64,000 nucleotides of DNA from Paenibacillus sp. J23TS9 (lineage in GTDB: Bacteria; Bacillota; Bacilli; Paenibacillales; Paenibacillaceae): contig NZ_BOSG01000003.1 of the NCBI RefSeq assembly GCF_018403225.1, positions 372,001 to 436,000 on the forward strand, written 5' to 3'. The notes below the pieces were generated by a model. That model ran no database searches and was not told the origin of the DNA. It saw only the letters and a list, made by a program, of their open reading frames with translations. Each line of letters opens with the position of its first letter. Positions within the stretch are counted from its first letter, which is position 1. Of this stretch, positions 26,137-33,966 are shown one piece after another. A program made the position numbers and the translations under genes.

Positions 26137-27594
26137 CTATCTTCCTTGATTCAGCAGATCGCTGACTCTCACGAACGTATACCCTTTGCTCTTCAGCTTC
26201 TCAATCGCTTCGGGCAGCGCCTCGATCGTATGGAGATCATCCAGCATATGCAGCAAAATGATGCTGCCGCTTTTCGTTTCCTCCGTAATCGTTTTGACGA
26301 TCTGATCTGCGGTCCGGCTCCGGTTCCAGTCATTCGGGTCGACATTAAAATCGGCAATCATGTGATAACCTGCAGCCGATATGATCCGCGCTTCATCCGC
26401 ATTAATTTCCCCGGTCGGCGGCCTGAAGATCATCGCCGGCTTCTCCTGTATCGCTTCCGTAATGATTTGATGCGCCTTCACCACTTCATTCTGAAGCTGC
26501 GTCGGCGTCAGGGTATTCAGCACGGGGTGGCTGTACGTATGGTTGCCTACATCATGACCTGCTTCGGCGATGGCCCTCGCCAGGTTAGGGTTTCTCTCTA
26601 CCCCGTCCGCACGCAAAAAGAAGGAAGCTTTGATGTGATATTGGTCCAAAATGTCGAGGATTTTCGTAACCGTAACATCTGTGCCCCAGTCATCGAAGGT
26701 CAGCGCCACCTCTTTACGCGAGGTTTCTTTGCGATATACCAGATTGTATGCTGCCGACTTATAATCGGCATTCACCTTAGCGGCATCATGTCCTTCAATG
26801 GCTTCCAGCGGCTTCCGCTCTCCGCCTTCCTGAACAAGCTCGCTAAGCGGCACAAACGCATAACCGACATCCTTGGCGGCAGCCGCGATCAAAGAGATAT
26901 CCTCCGGCAGCTGCTTGTTCTCCACCGTGTCCAATGTAATAATGCCGCCTCGATTGATGTATTTGCGGATATAGTTTCTTTTCTGAAGCTCGGTTTCCTT
27001 ATTCCAATTATGTAAAAACAGGCTGTAGGAGATGACCGCGCTCTGCCCATTATGAGCGGCAGCAAGCCTGATATCATCGTTATATACTCCAGTTTTGGTT
27101 CTTACATAGCGGGGAATTACACCGGTTTCCCTCCGAATCACCTGATTGGCCAGATGAATTTCTTTATATATCTGATCATAGGTCAGCTTGCTTAGATCTA
27201 CTCCGTTCAAGGTATTGTTCTCAATTTCATGTCCACGGGACAGAATATCCTTCGCGATATCAGGTTCCTCTGCTACTCTCATGCCCGGCAGAAAGAAAGT
27301 CGCCTTGATCTGATAACGATCCAGCTCATCGAGCAGCATGGTCATGGATGCGCGATCCGCCATTCCGTTAAACGTAAGCGCCAGCTCCCTTTTGGTCGTG
27401 TACACATAGGAGATCGCCTTGCTCTTTGCCCCTGTGTACTTCGAAACCGGCTGCTGCGTTTTGGGCTGATCACTCCCGCCTGCTTCCTTTGTGCCTCCAA
27501 ACATTCCGCATCCTGACAAAAAAGTAAATACAAGCACCAAAAGCAAGCATAAAATCAGCTTCCCGCCAGGACTTTTTGCATTACCCGCTCCCAT
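26137..27594 (-). CDS. Lipoprotein with two tandem NodB polysaccharide-deacetylase domains
   Basis: 485 residues from the ATG at 27594, preceded by AAAGGAG at 8 bases; earlier in-frame codons lack a site. The signal peptide ends in lipobox LSGC (Cys29). Domain 1 (about 70-270) is degenerate: TFNGM replaces TFDDG and the HxxxH motif is gone (ENNTLNGVDL). Domain 2 (about 290-480) is canonical: TFDDW, GNHTYSHP, RPPTG, DW and LLHM. It is the first gene of the operon and probably removes acetyl groups from HexNAc residues of the exported polymer at the cell surface. Tandem NodB with one dead copy suggests the first copy binds substrate. Confidence 0.88.
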   Translation of the reverse strand: MGAGNAKSPGGKLILCLLLVLVFTFLSGCGMFGGTKEAGGSDQPKTQQPVSKYTGAKSKAISYVYTTKRELALTFNGMADRASMTMLLDELDRYQIKATFFLPGMRVAEEPDIAKDILSRGHEIENNTLNGVDLSKLTYDQIYKEIHLANQVIRRETGVIPRYVRTKTGVYNDDIRLAAAHNGQSAVISYSLFLHNWNKETELQKRNYIRKYINRGGIITLDTVENKQLPEDISLIAAAAKDVGYAFVPLSELVQEGGERKPLEAIEGHDAAKVNADYKSAAYNLVYRKETSRKEVALTFDDWGTDVTVTKILDILDQYHIKASFFLRADGVERNPNLARAIAEAGHDVGNHTYSHPVLNTLTPTQLQNEVVKAHQIITEAIQEKPAMIFRPPTGEINADEARIISAAGYHMIADFNVDPNDWNRSRTADQIVKTITEETKSGSIILLHMLDDLHTIEALPEAIEKLKSKGYTFVRVSDLLNQGR

Positions 27595-27769
27595 ATCCCT
27601 TGCTCCTTTATGTAAATCTCCGTGCTTCTTTCTACCCATTTTGGGTACAGCATATCCACTCAACATATACAAAAAGCAACTAAACGAAAAGACACAAAAT
27701 TTTCCTCTCTTACAGTATTAAACATTTTTCCCGTACTCTCTCACATTTGCGGCGAAATGTTACATCAAT

Positions 27770-27916
27770 ATGGATGACTACGACAGCGAATTCGGATATG
27801 AAAATGCCCCTGTAAGCTCGTCACAAGGGCTTGATCCCAACCGGGTCATCTATATAGGAACATTCAGCAAAAACCTGTCTCCGGCATTGGAGCAGCTTAT
27901 TGCAGCGATTGTTTAA
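27770..27916 (+). pseudogene. Remnant of a MocR/GabR-type (GntR-aminotransferase) regulator
   Basis: Forty-eight codons read MDDYDSEFGYENAPVSS..LDPNRVIYIGTFSKNLSPALEQLIAAIV (abridged). This matches the PLP-binding part of MocR regulators (EDDYDSEF and YIGTFSKTLSPA, where the lysine carries PLP), then jumps straight to what looks like the protein's extreme C-terminus. The helix-turn-helix, most of the aminotransferase domain and the segment after SPAL are missing. It overlaps the 3' end of the pentapeptide gene by 20 bases. It is a decayed or internally deleted gene. Confidence 0.8.
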
Positions 27917-28553
27917 CCACCAAACCTAGCAGCTTTGAAAATCCAATGGCTTGATCCGTTGAAACGATACAACCGTCCAAACTTTCCAAAGCAATATTAA
28001 GCCGATCAAATGTACATGTACTAATATCGATGCCTTTAAGGGATGTTTGAGAAAAATCAGCTTCATCAATGTCACATTGATCAAAGTTCACCTTGCTGAA
28101 TTTGCAGCCATAATAGTTCGTGCTTTGCAGCGATGAGTGATTAAAAACGACTTGTTTTAGACGGGTGTCTACGAAACTGCTGAAATTCGCCATACAATTT
28201 TCAAACGAAACATTACCCATGTTGGCCTCAGAAAAATCCACACCCATTAATTTGCAATCTTTAAAAGCAACCCTGTGTATGATCCCTTTGCCGAAATAAG
28301 CATTAGACAGATCACAATTTTCAAAAACAATATCTACCATATCTATTCTTTCAAGGCGAGCATGCATGAATGTTACATTTTTGAAAATGACCTTGGACAG
28401 AACCGCCTTATCAATTTCCTCGTTATCCATGATTTCGTTAGCAATCATACAATTCGCCAAATAGGGTTCCTCTTCGTTATAAATATCTTGAAAATTTGCA
28501 GTTTCCAGGTCTGATGGAATTTTGGGAAGCTCCATTTTAAAGCTTTTTGTCAT
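27897..28553 (-). CDS. Pentapeptide-repeat protein (Qnr-like size and layout)
   Basis: 218 residues from the ATG at 28553 behind AAAGGTGAT. From about residue 50 to 190 the sequence follows the A(D/N)LXX pentapeptide pattern (VIFKN VTFMH ARLER ... VSFEN CMANF), which folds into a right-handed square beta-helix. The C-terminal tail GFSKLLGLVV resembles the closing helix of Qnr proteins, which are also about 218 residues and protect DNA gyrase from quinolones. No loops typical of Qnr are obvious, so a role in gyrase protection is a possibility only. It is monocistronic. Confidence 0.85.
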   Translation of the reverse strand: MTKSFKMELPKIPSDLETANFQDIYNEEEPYLANCMIANEIMDNEEIDKAVLSKVIFKNVTFMHARLERIDMVDIVFENCDLSNAYFGKGIIHRVAFKDCKLMGVDFSEANMGNVSFENCMANFSSFVDTRLKQVVFNHSSLQSTNYYGCKFSKVNFDQCDIDEADFSQTSLKGIDISTCTFDRLNIALESLDGCIVSTDQAIGFSKLLGLVVKQSLQ

Positions 28554-28705
28554 AAGATCACCTTTCATTATTTTATTGATTAATCAGCAAAGTCTATTGA
28601 GTAATAGATGAAATCCCTTAACAATCAACAATTATAAACGATTAAGAACTCAAAGATAATGATATGACGATCTGAAACAAACACACAGCGTCTATACATT
28701 GGATA

Positions 28706-28750
28706 CAAAAAGAACCCGAGCAGCCTTGGTTATAGGCCAATCGGGTCTTT
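28706..28750 (-). terminator. Terminator of the PTS-EIIC-like gene
   Basis: AAAAGAACCCGA pairs with TCGGGTCTTT, with an inner GGCC-type stem; it lies about 30 bases after the stop codon. Confidence 0.8.
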
Positions 28751-28778
28751 CTACTGGATAAGACACTTTGGAAAAGTA

Positions 28779-30377
28779 TTAAGCGGATTGCTGGGCCGAT
28801 ACACTTTGCTCTGCCATCTGTTTCCGGCTTCTCGCCGCTTTGTTCGCTACCAGGGTTACAGCCAGTGACAGCAGCAGCGCCACTGCCATCGAGATCATAA
28901 AGCCGATGACATTGTTGGAGAGAAAGGGCCCCATAAAGGATGGAACATAAGCTGTGCCCCGAACGTTGAATACGCCAACTATTCCTCCGCCCACACCTGC
29001 GGAGCAGATGGCCCCGGCAAATACCCACTTGTTGGAGAACATGAATGGATACGCCGCCTCGACAAACGTGCCAAAGCCCATATTGATCAGGAAGCCCGGC
29101 GCAGCCACAGCTGCCTCACCCTTATCTCTTGGAGCAATGATGTTGGCAAGCGTAATCCCGGCAGATACCATCACGAGTCCGACCATGTCGATCGCCCCGA
29201 GGAAGCTGTTGCCTGTCTTCTCCATTTCGAGCAGGACGATCGGCAGAATTGCCGCATGATACACGCCGCCCAGAATCGCCGGCCAGATCAGCAGACCTCC
29301 GATAACACCTGCTACAATCGGGTTGAAGGAAATCGCTATATTGATGATGTATTTAATGAATTCCCCGGCCTGCAGGGCAAACGGAGCAATCAAATAATAC
29401 ATAATCAGACCGGATATCAGTCCTGCGAAGCCACCCGCCACAATATTGACGGTCGTCATCGGGAACTTCCACTGTACACATTTGACGAACAGGAACTGAA
29501 CCAGCAGTCCCGCTCCAATCCCGCCAATAATGCCGCCAATAATGCCACCGTTGATCGACAACGCCCCCGCAATGACACCTGCAACGATCGAAACCTCATC
29601 CAGATCGGAAATCTGCTTGGCCGCGATGACGGCGAGCACAACCGGCAAAGCCTTCAGCATGACATCAAATACTTCGCTGAGGCCCTTCAGTGCAGGAATC
29701 TGGCTAAGTGCAAGCACAATCGCCATGGCGATAAAGCCAGGCAGGGACGACTGCATGATGCCCTTCAGATTGATTCTACGCCAGGGCTTACCCGAGGATG
29801 GAAGCTTGGCCGTTCCCGGGCTTCCCAGCACAGGGATGAATTTCATGCCCCAATGCTTGCAAAGCGAGGTGATGAACGACACTGCTCTGGTCCGGTTTGT
29901 CGTGCCCGTCGTGCCGGAAGTAGCAATAACATTCGCTCCTTTAGAGCTGATCAAAGCCATGGAGGTGCCGCCTGTGCCAACCACGGGGATCTTTCGTTCC
30001 GCCGCTGCCTCGATTGTCATCCGGTTGGCTGTTTCGGGATCTGCGCTCATGACGATCAAACCGTCAATTTGTCCCGACTGGATCAAGCCGGCCGTCTGTA
30101 TGTCCATCTCCGATGCTGCCTGGTTCACTTCTCTTAGCGCACCCTCAAAACGTTTTAATAAGCGATTATCTTCCGAACTCCACTCATACAGAATCGCTGA
30201 AGTGGTCTCTTTGGCTGTATCCATCGATTCCGATGCCGCGATAAACTGCACCCCGCTGATTTCGACTCCAGCACTGGCGCACTGTGCAGCGATTTCCCCC
30301 ATCAGCTTGTCCGGATCCTTACCGCCAAGATTATATAAATTACCGCCGCTGCTGCCTATAACTGCTATCCGTTTCAT
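28779..30377 (-). CDS. Membrane transporter with PTS_EIIC_2-like domain and N-terminal cytosolic nucleotide-binding-like domain
   Basis: 532 residues. Residues 1-200 are soluble with a Rossmann-like beginning (RIAVIGSSGGNLYNLGG) and a glycine/serine-rich segment ATSGTTGTTNRTR. From about 210 to 510 there are nine or ten hydrophobic segments, with GGIIGGIIGGIGAG and MGFGTFVEAAYPFMFSNK, resembling a little-studied PTS EIIC-like family. No EIIA or EIIB domain, phosphorylatable cysteine motif or partner gene is nearby, so phosphotransfer function is doubtful. The gene stands alone with its own terminator. Substrate unknown. Confidence 0.65.
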   Translation of the reverse strand: MKRIAVIGSSGGNLYNLGGKDPDKLMGEIAAQCASAGVEISGVQFIAASESMDTAKETTSAILYEWSSEDNRLLKRFEGALREVNQAASEMDIQTAGLIQSGQIDGLIVMSADPETANRMTIEAAAERKIPVVGTGGTSMALISSKGANVIATSGTTGTTNRTRAVSFITSLCKHWGMKFIPVLGSPGTAKLPSSGKPWRRINLKGIMQSSLPGFIAMAIVLALSQIPALKGLSEVFDVMLKALPVVLAVIAAKQISDLDEVSIVAGVIAGALSINGGIIGGIIGGIGAGLLVQFLFVKCVQWKFPMTTVNIVAGGFAGLISGLIMYYLIAPFALQAGEFIKYIINIAISFNPIVAGVIGGLLIWPAILGGVYHAAILPIVLLEMEKTGNSFLGAIDMVGLVMVSAGITLANIIAPRDKGEAAVAAPGFLINMGFGTFVEAAYPFMFSNKWVFAGAICSAGVGGGIVGVFNVRGTAYVPSFMGPFLSNNVIGFMISMAVALLLSLAVTLVANKAARSRKQMAEQSVSAQQSA

Positions 30378-30474
30378 GATGTGCTCCTCTATATATATCT
30401 TTTAGTACTTTATCAGGTTACCGTACTACCATATTATAAGAGTAAAATGTATCCTGAACAACTCTTAAACGCAA

Positions 30475-30512
30475 AAAAAGAGAGAAGTGACTCTCTCTTT
30501 TTCATAAGTATT
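30475..30512. terminator. Terminator of the cupin gene
   Basis: AAAAAGAGAG and CTCTCTCTTTTT pair around a short loop just before the stop codon of the cupin gene read on the minus strand (stop at 30520). Confidence 0.85.
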
Positions 30513-30519
30513 CGTCACA

Positions 30520-31200
30520 TCACCAAAACCGGTTCGGATCAAACCTATACGGATAAGGAGCCTCTGGTCCATAAAAATTCCGGGAATAAAATGCTGGCTG
30601 CTCCGCTTGCAGACCCGGATAAGAAGGAGGCACATACTGCGGCTGCCCTGAAGGTATGGATGGAATGTCCCGATGATCGCAATCTACGGGTGGACCCAGT
30701 ATGACGGACTGTGTGATTGGAGCCACCGTCTTGGCGTATTCCTCCGGATTCACGCAATACGCCCGGTTCATGATTTCCTTCGGCGTAAAGCGCAGGAAGT
30801 CAGCCGCATTTACAATATCAGGGGTCGGCTTATCAAAAATGGCCATGATAAACGTATTGTCTGTCAGCGATACGATCCAGTGGAACCAGCCCTTGGGGAA
30901 CTGGGTCACTTGCCCCGGCTTCAGCTGATAAGTCATCAGCTTTTGAGTAAACGGGTTAAACACGGACGTCATTATTTCTCCGGTAATCACGACTATCATT
31001 TCATCCACATTCGTATGCCAGTGCGGATTAATCATGATTCCCTGGCTCATGTAAACATTAAAGAAGCCTGTATTGACAGCAGGCAGCTGTGCGGCAAAGA
31101 GCTGGGTAATATAGTTCCGCGGATCCCGGCGATAGTTCACGACCTCATTGGAATCTGCGCTAAGATTTAATGACGGGTTCGTCAGGTCAACCTTCATCAT
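30520..31200 (-). CDS. Cupin (germin-like) protein
   Basis: 226 residues. Cupin motif 1 is PHWHTNVDEMIVVITGE (His, His, Glu metal ligands, residues about 60-76) and motif 2 is FPKGWFHWIVS, giving a single-domain metal-binding beta-barrel similar to the germin/oxalate decarboxylase group. The last 50 residues are rich in Pro, Tyr and Gln and low in complexity, unusual for simple cupin enzymes and reminiscent of surface or spore-coat proteins. There is no signal peptide. GGGAGG precedes an ATG-ATG start. Function unknown. Confidence 0.85.
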   Translation of the reverse strand: MMKVDLTNPSLNLSADSNEVVNYRRDPRNYITQLFAAQLPAVNTGFFNVYMSQGIMINPHWHTNVDEMIVVITGEIMTSVFNPFTQKLMTYQLKPGQVTQFPKGWFHWIVSLTDNTFIMAIFDKPTPDIVNAADFLRFTPKEIMNRAYCVNPEEYAKTVAPITQSVILGPPVDCDHRDIPSIPSGQPQYVPPSYPGLQAEQPAFYSRNFYGPEAPYPYRFDPNRFW

Positions 31201-31356
31201 GGAGCCTCCCTCTGGGTAAATGTCTATCTCACTGTATGCAATGGGCTCGGGTAATGCGTCTGATTCCCCTTAGCCAAATGCGATCGCCCCATAGAGCTCT
31301 TCTGCGCATACTCACGCGACAAGTCCAGATCCTATCCACGGTTACGAAGAATGCTA

Positions 31357-31384
31357 TTGTGACTGTCATCGTTTCCGCTATAAT
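31357..31384 (+). promoter_or_regulatory. Sigma-A promoter candidate for the duplicated-module gene
   Basis: TTGTGA, a 16-base spacer and a perfect TATAAT lie 48 bases upstream of the ATG at 31432. Confidence 0.6.
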
Positions 31385-31431
31385 AAAATCAAGCGGTTAT
31401 GCTGGATAACTTTAACAATTACGGAGGTCCT

Positions 31432-32181
31432 ATGAATCAAGCAGATGCAGCCTATTATTCTTCTGATATAGCACAGGGCGTAATCAAGACATTAACTACA
31501 GAAATGCCGGACGCCCGTCCAGCTGAGCTGGAAGAACGCCGGAGTCAAATGAACAAGTCACAAATCATGGATGCCTACTTCAAATCCTTTAGGGGAGAAA
31601 TAACGGGCGATGTGATTCACAAGAGCATTCTGCATATTTTCGAGATCGATCTCGATGCCGTTTCGCTGTTATTGGACGGAGAAAAGGAAGCTTTGGCCGC
31701 AGCCCAAAACACGGAAGCGGGAACATCTCCTTACAGCGGCTCATTGGCCCGTGCTGTCATGGACTCCCGTCTCACTGTATACGGCGGACTTATTACAGGC
31801 CCCGAAATCCGCAGCATGCTGAATCAAATGTTTGGCGTGAATCTGGATGCCATATCCTCGCTGGAAAAAGCAAGAATCTCGTTATTTTCCAAAGACCAAT
31901 GGATTGTACAGCATGAACATGACCTGTTTGTGGTATACACCGGCGAGGGAGATGTGGATGTCAAAGTGTACCCGACCTCTTATTTTGTGGAGCAAACGGG
32001 ACAGAATGAACTTCCGGCAGAGCTCCGGCACATACTTCAGTCTCTGGGTTATCAACTGGATGCGAACCAGAAAACCTGCTATTACGCTGATCCTGACGGA
32101 CAAGCCGTACCGGATGCTTTTAAAGGGCAAACTATGGGGGCCATTATGGCAGCCATTCGGAGCGACTACGCGCATTTATAA
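31432..32181 (+). CDS. Uncharacterised cytosolic protein with an internal duplication
   Basis: 249 residues from the ATG at 31432 (CGGAGGT five bases upstream). No signal peptide or membrane segment. Residues 45-88 and 109-152 are repeats of one module: both follow MD-x(6,7)-G-x-ITG-x2-I-x7-F-x3-LDA-x-S. The C-terminal part contains VYTGEGDVDVKVYPTSYFVEQTG and is acidic. I recognise no family or catalytic motif. The gene is flanked by a sigma-A promoter and a terminator and thus stands alone between the cupin and the TPP enzyme. Confidence 0.8.
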   Translation: MNQADAAYYSSDIAQGVIKTLTTEMPDARPAELEERRSQMNKSQIMDAYFKSFRGEITGDVIHKSILHIFEIDLDAVSLLLDGEKEALAAAQNTEAGTSPYSGSLARAVMDSRLTVYGGLITGPEIRSMLNQMFGVNLDAISSLEKARISLFSKDQWIVQHEHDLFVVYTGEGDVDVKVYPTSYFVEQTGQNELPAELRHILQSLGYQLDANQKTCYYADPDGQAVPDAFKGQTMGAIMAAIRSDYAHL

Positions 32182-32202
32182 GCAAAATTCCATTCATCAT
32201 AC

Positions 32203-32238
32203 AAAAAAAGGGCCCTGATCACAGATCAGAGCCCTTTT
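32203..32238. terminator. Bidirectional terminator
   Basis: AAAAGGGC, CTGATC and their complements pair around ACA; the stem lies between convergent genes. Confidence 0.88.
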
Positions 32239-32246
32239 GATAATTC

Positions 32247-33884
32247 TTATTTGCCGAACGAAGACAGGAACTTCACCCGATCTCCCATTGGAGGCGTATT
32301 GTTATCCACAAGCGCGACCTCCAGAACCGCCGGACCGCCTGCATTCAGCAGACTGCTCAGCGCTTCCTGATTCAGGTCGCCGAGTTCTTCCACGCGGAAG
32401 CTTGGGATCCCCATCGCCGCCGCCATCGCTGCAATGCTGATCTCCTTCTGACCGAAGGAGGCATGCGAACGTTTATACTGCAGCTCATGGCCATGATAAA
32501 CCATGCCGAGGCGGGCATTGTTCATGACAACAAACAGGATCGGCAGGTTGTATTCCTTGGCTGTCAGAATCTCCATACCATGCATGAAGAAGCAGCCGTC
32601 ACCTGTAATACATACGACCGGACGATCCGGTTCAGCAAGCTTGGAGCCGATGGCCGAGCCAATACCGCTGCCCATTGCGCCAAAATGCACGTTGATATCA
32701 AATGTATTGTAATCCAGCACATTCATATAGTTGATGACGTAAGACATAAACTCGCCGATATCCACGGTATAACGAGTATCCACAGGCAGCTGCTTCTGCA
32801 GGCTCTTGAGCACATTTTGCGTATTGTATTCTTCCGTAACCACATAGCCCTGCGGCTTCTCCAAAGCTTTCGCGGCCTCTTTTGGCAGTCCCAGTGCCTT
32901 CAGCTCCTCCAGTAGGAACATCAGGCTCAAATTGATATCACCTAGAACAGGAATGTCGATTTCGTATTTACGGTTAAATACCGTTTGGTCAAAATCCATC
33001 TGTACGCAAAACCGGTTCTTCGTCAAATTCGCATTCCAGTTGTTTGTCGCAGTCTCTCCCAGACTTGAACCGAGGATCAGCAGAGCTTGTCCATCCCCTT
33101 CATTAATCAGAGCGGATGCACCTTCATGCCCCGCAAAGCCGAAAACGCCAGCTTGCAGTGGATGCTCCTCAGGAATAAACCCTTTGGCCTGTGGAGAAGT
33201 CAAGATGGGCCAGTTCAGCATTTCCGCAAGCTCCAGCAGCTGATCCACCGAATTTCGAACGCCCTGACCCGCGAAAATATACCCGCTCTCGCGCTGCACC
33301 AGCTCCTGTGCCACCTGCTTGATGGTATCAAGATCCGGCACCATTGGCGCTCTTTTGGGAGGATCGGGAATCATCACATGCTGAACTTCTCCCTGCTGTA
33401 CATCGATTGGCATGGCCACATGAACAGGTCCAGGCACTCCGGAGACCGCGATTTCAACTGCTTTGACCACTTCTGCCAGCAGATCCTTCGATTCGCGTAC
33501 CATCACGCTGTACTTGGTCACCGGACGGAACACCGGCTCGGCATCCAGCTCCTGCGATGCATTCAGTCCGAGTGTATTTACCGGAACCGCGCCAGTCAGG
33601 AACAAAACGGGCAGATGCTCACGCATCGCATTGGCAGCGCCGGTCACCAGATTGGTACCGCCAGGACCGCTGCAGCCGATAACGACGCTCATCTGGTTGG
33701 AATATTTGGCATAGGCCGCCGCCATATACGACGCAGCCCCTTCATGTTTCGTGACTACCGGCGTAATTTCAGGCATTTCCACCAATTGATCAAACAGTAC
33801 ATTAACCGAGCCAGCCGGAATGCCGAAGATATGTCTGACGCCTTGACCCTTCAAATACTCTAATACTGCGCGTGCCGCTTTCAT
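32247..33884 (-). CDS. Thiamine-pyrophosphate enzyme of the acetolactate synthase / pyruvate oxidase family
   Basis: 545 residues from the ATG at 33884 behind AGGAGG. The N-terminal PYR domain has the activating glutamate in KHEGAA (E48), a central Rossmann domain follows, and the C-terminal PP domain carries GDGCFFMHGMEIL...NN, the Mg-TPP motif. It matches the POX/ALS family in length, but differs from IlvB and AlsS, and no small regulatory subunit lies nearby, so the reaction (acetolactate formation, 2-oxoacid decarboxylation or other) is unassigned. It lies 74 bases behind the GGDEF-EAL gene on the same strand. Confidence 0.9.
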   Translation of the reverse strand: MKAARAVLEYLKGQGVRHIFGIPAGSVNVLFDQLVEMPEITPVVTKHEGAASYMAAAYAKYSNQMSVVIGCSGPGGTNLVTGAANAMREHLPVLFLTGAVPVNTLGLNASQELDAEPVFRPVTKYSVMVRESKDLLAEVVKAVEIAVSGVPGPVHVAMPIDVQQGEVQHVMIPDPPKRAPMVPDLDTIKQVAQELVQRESGYIFAGQGVRNSVDQLLELAEMLNWPILTSPQAKGFIPEEHPLQAGVFGFAGHEGASALINEGDGQALLILGSSLGETATNNWNANLTKNRFCVQMDFDQTVFNRKYEIDIPVLGDINLSLMFLLEELKALGLPKEAAKALEKPQGYVVTEEYNTQNVLKSLQKQLPVDTRYTVDIGEFMSYVINYMNVLDYNTFDINVHFGAMGSGIGSAIGSKLAEPDRPVVCITGDGCFFMHGMEILTAKEYNLPILFVVMNNARLGMVYHGHELQYKRSHASFGQKEISIAAMAAAMGIPSFRVEELGDLNQEALSSLLNAGGPAVLEVALVDNNTPPMGDRVKFLSSFGK

Positions 33885-33935
33885 AAAAAAACCTCCTAGA
33901 ATTTCTATTTCTATATTCATCTATGGTGTAACAGA

Positions 33936-33966
33936 GTGAACTAAATGCCCCTGGGCTTTAGTTCAC
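33936..33966 (-). repeat. Hairpin spanning the stop codon of the GGDEF-EAL gene
   Basis: GTGAACTAAA and TTTAGTTCAC flank an inner GCCC/GGGC stem, giving nearly 14 paired bases; the TAA stop codon is inside the stem. No T-run follows, so it is not a standard terminator. Confidence 0.7.

Noticed and set aside
26104-27015. 303-codon plus-strand frame opposite the tandem NodB gene
   Set aside because: Shadow of the deacetylase gene.
29256-30405. Two long plus-strand frames antisense to the EIIC-like gene
   Set aside because: They overlap each other and the real gene, and have no domain pattern.
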